50,417 nucleotides of DNA from Rhodoluna limnophila (GCA_945883505.1 CAMCXL010000010.1:1-50417), one strand, 5' to 3'. Shown: positions 33,663-41,632, counted from the first letter of the stretch. Translations and numbers: made by a program. The notes: a model not told the origin generated them from the letters alone.

Positions 33663-36374
33663 GTGACTGTTGTTAGCTCAGGGACAGTCATTGATGGCAA
33701 CCCAATCATCAACTATCCGTTTGCCGCGCCGACTCAACATTGGGATTTTGGCGGCCTTCAACCAAAGGTATTAGAAGGAAGGCGCGTTGCGGGTTACTTG
33801 GCACCTTCGCCAGATGGTCAACTTAGAATTACGGATTCTGTTATTCCTCTGGAGCTCGTGAACACTCTTCGCGAAAAAACCAAAATGTGGCGTGAGCAGG
33901 AATATCCGGGAGCAACCTCTACGACTAAAAGGCTTTTTGACCATTGGTTCAACGAAGATCGCCTAGCAGATAATACGAGGCCATTCTTTTGCCAGCAGGA
34001 AGCAGTCGAAACTATTGCTTTCCTGACCGAAGCAAGGAGCGACCTTCGTCAAGGAATCGAGGTTCCTGCGTCGGGGGAGGCCTACACGCGCTGGGCCATC
34101 AAGATGGCAACTGGAACAGGAAAGACCATGGTAATGGCTTTGCTCGTCGCATGGAGTGGGCTAAACAGAATTGCGAATCGAACTGATTCTAGATTCTCAG
34201 ATCAAGTTCTTGTTTTAGCTCCAAACCTCACCGTGAAGGATCGACTAACCGGAGACGGAGGCTTGGATCCTAAACATCCCGACTCTCTCTTCAGTCAGTT
34301 TGATTTGGTACCGCCGAATTTATCTTCGGCTCTCGGTCAAATTAAAGTTCAAGTTTCAAACTGGCACATGTTGGCACCAAAAGAGGAACAAGCACGCTCC
34401 GTGGTGAAAAAGGGTCCTGAATCTGACCGTGCATTCGTAAGAAGAGTGCTAACCGAACTAAGCGGTGCCGGAAAGATAATGGTGCTGAACGATGAGGCTC
34501 ATCACGCATATAGATTTCCCGAAGGCCTGATCGGCTCAAAAGCTGATCAAGACGAACTGCGTGAAGCCACAATCTGGATTGATGGACTGGCAAAAATCGA
34601 CCGTGTTCGCGGAATTGTTCGAACAATTGACGTCTCTGCAACACCTATGTACCCGGGAGCCTTCAAAGAAAAGGCATGGACCCCATTTGAATGGGTAGTC
34701 TCGGATTTTGCTTTAGTAGACGCAATTGAGTCTGGGCTTGTGAAGATTCCGAGAACCCCAACCAAAGACGATACGGGCGAAGCAATCCCAAAATACCGCA
34801 ACTTGTGGGAGCACATAAAGAAAAGTCTCCCTAAGAGAACTGAATCAGACGATGACAGCCACCCTCTAACAGATTATCTGTCGGAGGCCGATGGGCCTCT
34901 CAAACAACTCTCTTCAGCTTGGGAGCAAACTTTTAATTCTTGGAAAGCCGAGGGCCGAAAGACTCCGCCCGTCATGGTTATCATCGCGCACGATACATCC
35001 GTCGCTCGCCTGTTGGAGAAGCACATCGCTGAAATGGGCGAAGCATCGCCACTTTTAGTCAATAAAGCTGGAAAGCCAAAAGTCACAATCCGAATAGATT
35101 CCGATGCTCTAGCAGTAGAAGAAGGTGCGTCGAAAGGAGGTTCGGACGAGACCCGAGCCATAGTTTCAACAGTAGGAAAAGTTGGGAAACCTGGAGAGCA
35201 AGTTCGAGCCTTAGTATCGGTTGCGATGTTGTCAGAGGGCTGGGACGCAAGGACGGTAACGCAGATTCTTGGGCTTAGAGCTTTTTCGTCTCAATTGCTC
35301 TGCGAGCAGGTCGTGGGACGTGGCTTGCGTCGGTCGAACATGAACGACCTCTCACAACCAGAATATGTTGATGTCTATGGCGTGCCCTTCCAACTACTTC
35401 CGATGGCAAAAGCGACCGGTGCTGCACCTTCTACACCGCCGGACTATACGAATGTACACACAGTGCAAAGCCGCAATAATCAGAGAATCGAGTTTCCCCG
35501 ACTGATTCAGGTTGTTCCTGATATTCAGGACTCCATGGATGTAGACATGGCCTCAATTGAACCGATCGCTGTTTCAAGAATTAACGATCCAACAGAGACC
35601 TTCGTGGCATTTGACCTGGGAGGTCTCAGTGACGGAATGGGTGGCGAAGTTCAAGACAGGGAAGTTGCATACCAATATTTCCGCAGACAAAAGCTTCTTT
35701 TCCGCGTCGCAGCTCAGTTGGTCAAGCCGTACGAGCGCCCGTGGCTCTTCCCACAAGCTCTAAAAATCGCAGATCGAGTTATTCGCCCGATTGAAGATGG
35801 TGGAAAAGTTGCTTACGAACGCGGTGTTGATCATCGAGAAATCTGCACACGCCGCTATCTAACGATAATTCAAGAGAGGATAGGAGCAGCAATTAGAACA
35901 GGAGAGGGCGAGGAGAGATTTTTACCCGCTCTCGACGAGTACCAGCCAATTGACTCGACAGACTTTAGAAACTTTAATTCTCCAACTGACAAGTGCGTCG
36001 TTGCAGTTAAAAGTCATTTGTCCCATGCGATGTGTGACTCAGGACTTGAACGTAAAATCTGTGCAGTTCTCGATGCAAGAGATGAAGTCGTTTCATGGGT
36101 CAAGAACCATAAACTTTACCTAGAAATTCCTTACCAATATTTTGGCAACACATACCGGTACAGGCCAGACTTCGTCGTCAAGCTGAGCACAGGAAAAACG
36201 CTGCTTGTCGAAGGCAAGGGCGTAGCCACGGAGCAAGATGATGCAAAGTCAACTGCTGCCAGGAGATGGGTTCAAGCCGTGAACAACTGGGGCCAGCTAG
36301 GAATTTGGGACTATGAAATAGTGTTTGACGCCAATGATCTGCCTGAGATTCTGGAAAGACACTCAAGAGAATAG
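33663..36374 (+). CDS. res: Type III restriction subunit (Res): helicase plus nuclease
   Basis: The 903-aa protein is an SF2 helicase with a nuclease tail. Walker A is in MATGTGKTM (about residues 147-155), the DEAH-type box is NDEAHHAYR (about 274-282), SATPMYP is motif III (about 325), and QVVGRGLRRS is motif VI (about 555). The C terminus has the PD-(D/E)xK nuclease motif, with PDF near residue 838 and EGKG near 850. It needs ATP and the Mod partner to cut unmethylated DNA. Start is GTG with GTGGAG just upstream, inside the end of mod. All key residues are present, so the system looks intact. Confidence 0.88.
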   Translation: MTVVSSGTVIDGNPIINYPFAAPTQHWDFGGLQPKVLEGRRVAGYLAPSPDGQLRITDSVIPLELVNTLREKTKMWREQEYPGATSTTKRLFDHWFNEDRLADNTRPFFCQQEAVETIAFLTEARSDLRQGIEVPASGEAYTRWAIKMATGTGKTMVMALLVAWSGLNRIANRTDSRFSDQVLVLAPNLTVKDRLTGDGGLDPKHPDSLFSQFDLVPPNLSSALGQIKVQVSNWHMLAPKEEQARSVVKKGPESDRAFVRRVLTELSGAGKIMVLNDEAHHAYRFPEGLIGSKADQDELREATIWIDGLAKIDRVRGIVRTIDVSATPMYPGAFKEKAWTPFEWVVSDFALVDAIESGLVKIPRTPTKDDTGEAIPKYRNLWEHIKKSLPKRTESDDDSHPLTDYLSEADGPLKQLSSAWEQTFNSWKAEGRKTPPVMVIIAHDTSVARLLEKHIAEMGEASPLLVNKAGKPKVTIRIDSDALAVEEGASKGGSDETRAIVSTVGKVGKPGEQVRALVSVAMLSEGWDARTVTQILGLRAFSSQLLCEQVVGRGLRRSNMNDLSQPEYVDVYGVPFQLLPMAKATGAAPSTPPDYTNVHTVQSRNNQRIEFPRLIQVVPDIQDSMDVDMASIEPIAVSRINDPTETFVAFDLGGLSDGMGGEVQDREVAYQYFRRQKLLFRVAAQLVKPYERPWLFPQALKIADRVIRPIEDGGKVAYERGVDHREICTRRYLTIIQERIGAAIRTGEGEERFLPALDEYQPIDSTDFRNFNSPTDKCVVAVKSHLSHAMCDSGLERKICAVLDARDEVVSWVKNHKLYLEIPYQYFGNTYRYRPDFVVKLSTGKTLLVEGKGVATEQDDAKSTAARRWVQAVNNWGQLGIWDYEIVFDANDLPEILERHSRE

Positions 36375-36476
36375 AACTTGTAAGGGTCGACAGGTCCTCT
36401 GTATTCCAATGAGTATGAAGAACAAAAGCAAAACATGGGTTTAGATTCAAAACCCTGACCCGCCAGCCGCGACAGC

Positions 36477-36504
36477 TTGCCACCTATACCCCCCAGGGTA
36501 TACA
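36477..36504 (+). promoter_or_regulatory. Promoter TTGCCA-16-TATACA of the Cys-rich gene
   Basis: TTGCCA (36477-36482) and TATACA (36499-36504) are separated by 16 nt, giving an expected start near 36511 and a 5' leader of about 30 nt with a strong RBS. The palindrome at 36485-36502 fills the spacer and overlaps the -10 box. Confidence 0.55.
36485..36502. promoter_or_regulatory. CsoR-family-type operator palindrome
   Basis: TATACCC and GGGTATA are perfect inverted arms around CCCA. Operators with TATACCC arms and a C/G-rich centre are typical of CsoR/CstR/RcnR-family repressors, which sense copper, persulfide, nickel/cobalt or formaldehyde. The location between -35 and -10 suits repression. 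No CsoR-family gene lies in the window. Confidence 0.55.
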
Positions 36505-36542
36505 CTTATCTCAGGTAAATATTCAACTTCTAGGAGGCACCT

Positions 36543-36662
36543 ATGTGTTCACCAGCTCAATGCTCAACCTGCAACAAGATCACCTGGTCGGGTTGTGGCC
36601 AGCACATCGAAGAAGCTCTAGCTGGATATCCAGAAGAGCAGCTTTGTACCTGTAACAACTAG
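36543..36662 (+). CDS. Conserved Cys-rich small protein (39 aa)
   Basis: An ATG-to-TAG frame encodes 39 aa with six cysteines (residues 2, 7, 10, 18, 35, 37) and His21. It includes CSTCNKITWSGCGQH and ends CTCNN. An ideal AGGAGG (36532-36537) lies 5 nt before the ATG. Short proteins with the same C..C..W.GCG.H pattern are common in actinobacteria, with no known function. The cysteines suggest metal or persulfide binding. The CsoR-type palindrome in its promoter fits a metal- or sulfur-responsive gene. It is convergent with the P450. Confidence 0.8.
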   Translation: MCSPAQCSTCNKITWSGCGQHIEEALAGYPEEQLCTCNN

Positions 36663-36671
36663 TTCTTTAGC

Positions 36672-36697
36672 TTGTTGTTGGCTTTAGCCAACAACAA
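36672..36697. terminator. Hairpin between convergent Cys-rich gene and P450
   Basis: A perfect 11-bp stem (TTGTTGTTGGC / GCCAACAACAA) with a TTTA loop overlaps the P450 stop codon. It lacks a T-run on either strand, so it is a candidate bidirectional terminator or 3'-end stabiliser only. Confidence 0.45.
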
Positions 36698-38084
36698 CAG
36701 ATGGAACCCCACCCTTGGGTCTGAAGGTTGCTCTTGGTTCTGCTGTGGGGAGCTCTTTTGCTTTTGGCTTTGGTCTTTTGGTTCTTGCCATCTCTAGCAA
36801 GATGATGTGTGCTTCGAGTAGAGCAAACTGATCTCCCAGGCACTTTCTGGTTCCGGCTAAAAACGGGAAGTATGCGCCGCGGGGAAGGCTATCTTCGTAG
36901 TCGTTTGCCCATCTCTCGGGTGAGAACTTAGCTGGCTCAGGGAAGAACTTGGCTGATCTGTGGCTAGCGTATTGGCTGACCAGAACGTGGGCTCCCTTGG
37001 GAACAGCAACTCCTGCTACCTCTATATCTTCTATGGCTCGTCTTGGTGATACCCATACCGGGGGAGCAAGTCTCAGTGCCTCTTGGAAGATGGCTTTGGC
37101 GGTTGGTGCTGAAAGAACCTGTCTTATCTCCGGTGGTTGATTATCGGGCAAATACACACTTGCTTCTTGTTTTAGTTTCTCCCAGAGGTCGTCTCGGTCT
37201 CTAAGGTAAGAAAGCGCCCAGGTCATGACGTTGGCTGTTGTTTCGTGGCCGGAAAGAATCAGGGTTAGGGTTTCATCTCTAACGTCGTCGTGGCTTAGGG
37301 CTTGGTCCTCATCGTCTCTGGCATCCAGTAATAGGCCAAGCAAATCAGTTCCGTGGCTGCCGCTTGCTACCCGCTCTGAGATGATGTCTTCGGCAACATC
37401 GGCTAGGTATTCGGCCGATTCCTTGAACTTTTTGAAGTATGGAATCGGGCTTTCATCAAATCTGTCCAGGCCTGGGAGCATGGTGCGCTCGATGCGGTCG
37501 ATCGCAACACCCATGTGGTGTTGGACGCCTTCGGCGTACTTATCTATATCCGTTGAAAATAGAAGTCTTGCTACGATCTGGAAGGTCAGCCGCATCATTT
37601 CCTCGTTGGCTGATAGCTCTTCTCCCAGTTTCCAGCTCGCCACGTGATCTTTGGTTATATCCCTCATCTTCAGGGCGTAGTCGTTTAGTTGCCCGTGGTG
37701 AAAGGGCGGTTGCATCATTCGGCGGTGCCGAAGATGCACCGGCTCTTCGTTGGTTAGTAGTCCTTTGCCTAGGACCTTATGCATTCTTTCAAAGCCCACT
37801 CCTTTGACAAAGGAGTGCTGTTTTTTCACCAGGACGTCGGTGACGCCCTCTGGTGAAAAGAAGGCAATGAACAGCTCGCCTCCTAGAAAAAAGGAGGCGG
37901 TGTCCCCGTACTTGTTTTGTAAATCAAGCAAGAACTTGGGGGTATCGCTTAGAAACCTGAGGGTGAGTAGTCCTCCAAGGGCATTTGGGCCCTTGGGGAG
38001 ATTAGCTAGCCCTTTTTTGGAGCGAATGGCCTTGGGTTTAGCTGGGTATTCGACTGGGCGCTCGGAGGTATATGGTCTTGCCAT
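36684..38084 (-). CDS. Cytochrome P450
   Basis: The 466-aa protein has the P450 hallmarks. The I-helix is LSGHETTANV (about residues 280-289), the ExxR helix has EALRLAPP, and the heme-binding loop FLAGTRKCLGDQF contains Cys415. There is no N-terminal membrane anchor, as usual for bacterial forms. The RBS AGGAGG precedes the ATG by about 7 nt. No ferredoxin or reductase gene is adjacent. The substrate is unknown. A carotenoid or fatty-acid hydroxylase is conceivable in a pigmented cell but the crt cluster is 16 kb away. It is divergent from serA. Confidence 0.92.
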   Translation of the reverse strand: MARPYTSERPVEYPAKPKAIRSKKGLANLPKGPNALGGLLTLRFLSDTPKFLLDLQNKYGDTASFFLGGELFIAFFSPEGVTDVLVKKQHSFVKGVGFERMHKVLGKGLLTNEEPVHLRHRRMMQPPFHHGQLNDYALKMRDITKDHVASWKLGEELSANEEMMRLTFQIVARLLFSTDIDKYAEGVQHHMGVAIDRIERTMLPGLDRFDESPIPYFKKFKESAEYLADVAEDIISERVASGSHGTDLLGLLLDARDDEDQALSHDDVRDETLTLILSGHETTANVMTWALSYLRDRDDLWEKLKQEASVYLPDNQPPEIRQVLSAPTAKAIFQEALRLAPPVWVSPRRAIEDIEVAGVAVPKGAHVLVSQYASHRSAKFFPEPAKFSPERWANDYEDSLPRGAYFPFLAGTRKCLGDQFALLEAHIILLEMARTKRPKPKAKELPTAEPRATFRPKGGVPSVVVG

Positions 38085-38097
38085 CTAGGCCTCCTCA

Positions 38098-38126
38098 TTG
38101 AGCTTTCCTTGAGATTTGAGTGTAAT
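38098..38126 (+). promoter_or_regulatory. Candidate promoter TTGAGC-17-TGTAAT for the serA leader
   Basis: TTGAGC (38098-38103) and TGTAAT (38121-38126) are 17 nt apart. Transcription would begin near 38133 and give a leader of about 160 nt before the serA start codon. Confidence 0.45.
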
Positions 38127-38290
38127 GGGAATTGGTACAGGTGCCGGAGGCCATTACTTGACCTTGGCAGGCAAGCCCCCACGGGGTTGAAATCCGAACC
38201 CTCAAGTAATTGGGCTTTTTGGTTAGACTTGGGGGCAATGCTTCACAGTTGAAGCATTTCCCCCTTTTTTCTAGCCTTCTTGAGGAAACC
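38122..38290 (+). ncRNA. Structured leader of serA (candidate cis-regulatory RNA)
   Basis: Several long-range pairings are visible. ATTACTTGA (38153-38161) pairs perfectly with TCAAGTAAT (38202-38210). Inside it are the hairpins CTTG/CAAG (38163-38175) and GGGTT/AACCC (38184-38201). AAGCCC (38173-38178) can pair with GGGCTT (38212-38217), which would make a pseudoknot. CCCCC (38176-38180) can instead pair with GGGGG (38231-38235), the 5' arm of the terminator. GTAATGG (38122-38128) also pairs with CCATTAC (38151-38157), in conflict with the first helix, although the likely transcript start lies downstream of it. I do not recognise a known riboswitch or T-box. Only a plus-strand leader could use the terminator here. 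Confidence 0.5.
38231..38270 (+). terminator. Intrinsic terminator in the serA leader (attenuator)
   Basis: GGGGG-c-AATGCTTCA pairs with TGAAGCATT-t-CCCCC (14 pairs, one C/T mismatch, loop CAGT), followed by six T. It sits 21 nt before the serA TTG start. The upstream gene points the other way, so it can only stop transcripts that begin in the 38.1-38.2 kb leader. Confidence 0.8.
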
Positions 38291-39883
38291 TTGCCTAAGC
38301 CAATCGTTCTAATCGCCGAAGAGCTTTCGCCTGCCACGGTTTCAGCCTTAGGCCCGGACTTTGAGATCAAAAACATTGACGGCACTGACCGTGCCGTGCT
38401 TTTGGCTGAACTTGCTACGGCAAGTGCGATTCTGGTTCGCTCCGCGACGCAAGTTGATGCCGAGGCCATCGCAGCTGCGAAGCAGCTGAAGGTTATTGCA
38501 AGAGCTGGTGTTGGTCTAGACAACATAGATATAAAGGCAGCAACTGCTGCTGGTGTGATGGTGGTAAATGCACCGACCTCGAACGTGATCTCTGCTGCTG
38601 AGCTTGCAATCGGGCATTTGCTCTCTCTTGCCCGTCACATCCCGGATGCTAATGCTTCACTTAAGGCCGACAAGTGGGAAAGAAGTAAATTTACAGGCGT
38701 TGAGCTATACGACAAGACAATAGGTATCGTCGGTCTTGGACGAATTGGTTCACTGGTTGCAGAAAGACTTTCAGGTTTTGGGGCAAGGCTAATCGCATAC
38801 GACCCTTATGTCACTCCTGCAAGGGCTGAACAGATAGGCGTTAGCTTAGCTTCCCTGGATGAAGTGATGGAGGAAAGTGATTTCATCACTATCCATATTC
38901 CAAAGACCCCTGAGACCACAGGTTTGATTGGCGCCAAGGAATTTGCCAAGGCCAAGAAAGAGCTTCGAATTGTTAATTGCTCTCGCGGGGGAATCATTGA
39001 CGAGGACGCTTTACTTGAGGCGCTAAAGACCAACCGCATCGCAGGCGCAGGCCTCGATGTCTTTAACAGTGAGCCCCCTAAGGGCTCACCGCTATTGGGT
39101 CTTTCCAACATCCTCGTAACCCCTCACCTTGGAGCCTCCACAGACGAAGCTCAGGAAAAGGCCGGGGTGTCGGTTGCTAGGTCGGTTCGTCTTGCTTTGG
39201 CCGGGGATCTAGTTCCAGACGCTGTCAATGTTGCCGGTGGCAACATTGACGATTCTGTGAAGCCGGGTATTTCTCTGGCCGAGAAATTGGGCCAGGTGCT
39301 GTTCGGGATGGCCGATGCTTCCTTGGTTTCTGTTGAGGTTGAGGTTCGGGGAGAAATAGCTGTCCACGATGTTTCGGTTTTGAAACTTGCTGCCCTCAAG
39401 GGAGTGTTCCAGAACGCGGTGGATGAGCAGGTTAGTTATGTCAATGCTCCGCTATTGGCCGAGGCTCGCGGGGTTGATGTGAAGCTCACGGTAGACAAGG
39501 TTTCGGAAGAGTATCGGAACATGACTACCGTGCGTGCCGTGCTATCTGATGGCAACGTGATTTCGGTCTCGGGAACAGTTATTGGTCCTAAGCGTCACGA
39601 AAAGATCATTGGTATCAACGGATACGATGTTGAGCTGGCCTTTGCTGAGCACCTGGTGCTCATGGTTTACTCTGACCGCCCAGGCATTGTTGCCATCTAC
39701 GGCAAGGCCTTTGCAGATGCCAACGTCAACATTGCTGCCATGCAGATTGCAAGGCAGCAAAAAGGTGGCAAGGCGCTATCTGTTATTACCGTTGACTCGC
39801 CGGTTGAACCTGCGGTGCTTGAAAAGCTCAAGAAGGATATCGACGCCTCGACTATGAAGGCGATCACGGTAGTTTCTAGCTAG
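38291..39883 (+). CDS. serA: D-3-phosphoglycerate dehydrogenase
   Basis: The 530-aa enzyme starts serine synthesis by oxidising 3-phosphoglycerate. It has the long actinobacterial form. The NAD domain shows GIVGLGRIGSLVAERL (about residues 143-158), SRGGIIDEDAL and the catalytic HLGAS near residue 280. An intervening domain (about 315-450) and a C-terminal ACT domain (about 455-530, DRPGIVAIYGKAF) follow, which bring serine feedback. I choose TTG 38291, preceded by GAGG at 5 nt, because PKPIVLIAEELS is where the family begins. The longer frame from 38210 reads through the terminator hairpin. Expression is probably controlled by the leader. Confidence 0.95.
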   Translation: MPKPIVLIAEELSPATVSALGPDFEIKNIDGTDRAVLLAELATASAILVRSATQVDAEAIAAAKQLKVIARAGVGLDNIDIKAATAAGVMVVNAPTSNVISAAELAIGHLLSLARHIPDANASLKADKWERSKFTGVELYDKTIGIVGLGRIGSLVAERLSGFGARLIAYDPYVTPARAEQIGVSLASLDEVMEESDFITIHIPKTPETTGLIGAKEFAKAKKELRIVNCSRGGIIDEDALLEALKTNRIAGAGLDVFNSEPPKGSPLLGLSNILVTPHLGASTDEAQEKAGVSVARSVRLALAGDLVPDAVNVAGGNIDDSVKPGISLAEKLGQVLFGMADASLVSVEVEVRGEIAVHDVSVLKLAALKGVFQNAVDEQVSYVNAPLLAEARGVDVKLTVDKVSEEYRNMTTVRAVLSDGNVISVSGTVIGPKRHEKIIGINGYDVELAFAEHLVLMVYSDRPGIVAIYGKAFADANVNIAAMQIARQQKGGKALSVITVDSPVEPAVLEKLKKDIDASTMKAITVVSS

Positions 39884-40005
39884 CACCGAGTCTTTCTCGA
39901 CTTATCCACAACTTTGCCTTAAGGCTTCTCCCACTCGTTTCTCTCTTCTAGGTTTTTCCCATGAACAGAAAATCTCTAAGCAACACGGAATCCTTAGGTG
40001 CGCTC

Positions 40006-40035
40006 TTGTCCCTGGCAACTAGCCCAAGTTATGCT
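40006..40035 (+). promoter_or_regulatory. Promoter TTGTCC-18-TATGCT of the toxin-antitoxin pair
   Basis: TTGTCC (40006-40011) and TATGCT (40030-40035) are 18 nt apart. The -10 ends 6 nt before ATG 40042, so the mRNA is probably leaderless and starts at the antitoxin codon. Confidence 0.55.
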
Positions 40036-40041
40036 CAAACC

Positions 40042-40320
40042 ATGACTAGGACAGTGAACATCAGCGACGCAAAGGCCAACCTGTCCAAGCTGGCCGATGA
40101 AGTTGCCTCGGGAAATGAAGTGATTGTTTCCAGAGCGGGTAAACCGGTGATGAAGCTGGTGGCTCTTACCGAGCAAGAGCTTCAGGCTGCTAAGCCTAAA
40201 GTTATGAATCGGAAGCTCGGCTACGGCCGTAAATACGCTCCGGACTTTACTTGGGAGCAGTGGGAAGAATCCGAGAGGGACATGGAAAAGATGTGGCGTG
40301 AGTTCGGATACATTGACTAA
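40042..40320 (+). CDS. Antitoxin, Phd/YefM family
   Basis: The 92-aa protein begins MTRTVNISDAKANLSKLADEVASG, then VIVSRAGKPVMKLV, the Phd/YefM DNA-binding fold. The acidic, Trp-rich C terminus (from residue 65) should be the toxin-neutralising segment. An earlier ATG at 39961 in frame would add 27 residues unlike the family; the promoter spacing also supports 40042. The stop overlaps the toxin start (TAATG). It probably represses its own promoter with the toxin. Confidence 0.9.
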   Translation: MTRTVNISDAKANLSKLADEVASGNEVIVSRAGKPVMKLVALTEQELQAAKPKVMNRKLGYGRKYAPDFTWEQWEESERDMEKMWREFGYID

Positions 40321-40703
40321 TGTTTCTGCTTGATACAAGCACCCTTATAGCTGCCATTTCGTTCCCAAATAGATTAGGAAAAAGGGCTCGAAAGATAATT
40401 CATTCTTCGCCTGAGCTTTACTTTTCAGCTGTATCAGTGTTCGAAATTGTTGTAAAGCAAATGAAGGGAAAGCTGAATATCGGTAAATCTGTAAACGAAT
40501 TCCTTGGTGAACTTGATGCTAAAGCACTGCCGCTAAGGGTCGAAGATGCTACCGCCGTTTCCTTGTTCCCAAGTCTTATAAAACATGACCCTTTTGACAG
40601 GTTGATTCTGGCGACCACCAAAGCCAATAATGCCAAGTTGATCACATCAGACCAGAAATTATTAGACCTGGGTTTTGACTGGATTCTTGACTCGACTATC
40701 TAA
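40320..40703 (+). CDS. PIN-domain toxin, VapC type
   Basis: The 127-aa protein has the PIN nuclease acidic residues: Asp5 in LLDTST, Glu42 in SVFEIVVK, and Asp90/Asp93 in HDPFDRLILATT. Such toxins are Mg-dependent RNases that cut tRNA or rRNA. The DPFDR subgroup is usually paired with a Phd-type antitoxin, as here. One-base overlap with the antitoxin gene means coupled translation. Codon use is more A/T-rich than serA. All catalytic residues are intact. Confidence 0.9.
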   Translation: MFLLDTSTLIAAISFPNRLGKRARKIIHSSPELYFSAVSVFEIVVKQMKGKLNIGKSVNEFLGELDAKALPLRVEDATAVSLFPSLIKHDPFDRLILATTKANNAKLITSDQKLLDLGFDWILDSTI

Positions 40704-40708
40704 ACAAT

Positions 40709-41632
40709 CTAAAAATTATCCACCTGATCACGAGTTGGAAGGCTTGACGAAGCACCAAGTTTTGTGACCGAGATAGAAGCAGCCTTCACGGCCATCTCAA
40801 TTGCTTGCTCGAGTAAAGCACCTTCGCTAAGGAGCGCTCCAAGATAGCCGGCAAATGCATCGCCTGCCGCGGTGGTATCCACTGCTTGAACCTTGGGAGC
40901 TGCAAACAACCTAGTTTCTTTTTGGTTTACAAGGACAACTCCTTGGCCTCCCATGGTGATAACCGCATTCTCGACGCCTCGGTCTAAAAACCAGTGACCT
41001 GCCTTTTTGGCCGATTGCTCATCTTTTACCTCTATACCGGTGAGTGACTCAGCCTCTGATTCGTTGGGAGTCACGATATCAATTAGCTCCCAGGCGTTTG
41101 GCTCAGGGTTAGAAGCAGGAGCTGGGTCCAACACAACTGTTAGCCCTTGGGATTTAGCAAGGCTAATGGCGTGGCGGTTTACTTCCCAGGGGATCTCTAG
41201 CTGGGTAAGAAGTACCCTGGCGTCTGGTCTTTGGGCGAAGGCGCCATCTACCTGTTCTTTGGTGATCTTGAAGTTAGCCAGTGGGATAACCACGATGTTA
41301 TTTTGAGAGGTTTTATCCACACGGATGTGAGCGATGCCGGTTGGGCCATCAACTTGGGCCACAAACTCGGTATCTACGCCAAATCCCTCCAGGGCATCGG
41401 TTGCAAAATCAGTGAACAGATCGGTTCCAACGCAGCTAACCAGAGTTGAGTGGCAGCCGGCTAGGGCTGCCGCAACAGCCTGGTTTGAGCCTTTGCCACC
41501 GAGGATGATCTTGAAATCATCTCCCAGCAGCGACTCTCCAGGGGCTGGGTGTCGGTCCATAAAGGCAACCAGGTCAATCGAAATGCCCCCGACAACTATT
41601 ACGCCACCTTGTGGGTTTTTATCATTTGCCAT
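40709..41632 (-). CDS. rbsK: Ribokinase-like PfkB sugar kinase
   Basis: The 307-aa protein has both PfkB signatures: GGKGSNQAVAAALAG (about residues 47-61) and DTTAAGDAFAGYLGALL (about residues 244-260), the latter with the catalytic Asp. It closely resembles ribokinase. The start is 1 bp after the regulator stop, with GAGGAG as RBS, so the two are one operon. Beside a glycerol-type uptake locus the real substrate may be a polyol or a sugar other than ribose, so the symbol is by similarity only. Confidence 0.82.
   Translation of the reverse strand: MANDKNPQGGVIVVGGISIDLVAFMDRHPAPGESLLGDDFKIILGGKGSNQAVAAALAGCHSTLVSCVGTDLFTDFATDALEGFGVDTEFVAQVDGPTGIAHIRVDKTSQNNIVVIPLANFKITKEQVDGAFAQRPDARVLLTQLEIPWEVNRHAISLAKSQGLTVVLDPAPASNPEPNAWELIDIVTPNESEAESLTGIEVKDEQSAKKAGHWFLDRGVENAVITMGGQGVVLVNQKETRLFAAPKVQAVDTTAAGDAFAGYLGALLSEGALLEQAIEMAVKAASISVTKLGASSSLPTRDQVDNF

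Noticed and set aside
38160-38220. T-arm-like GGGGTTGAAATCCGAACCC suggesting a tRNA in the serA leader
   Set aside because: The loop lacks the conserved TTC pattern and no acceptor, D or anticodon arms can be placed on either strand.
38210-38290. Longer serA N terminus (27 codons)
   Set aside because: It would be translated through the terminator hairpin and T-run and is not homologous to SerA; the TTG at 38291 has a good RBS.
39902-39910. DnaA-box-like TTATCCACA after serA, and again at 41313-41321
   Set aside because: Two isolated 9-mers 1.4 kb apart, one inside the ribokinase gene, with no AT-rich unwinding region or dnaA/dnaN genes; not evidence for an origin.
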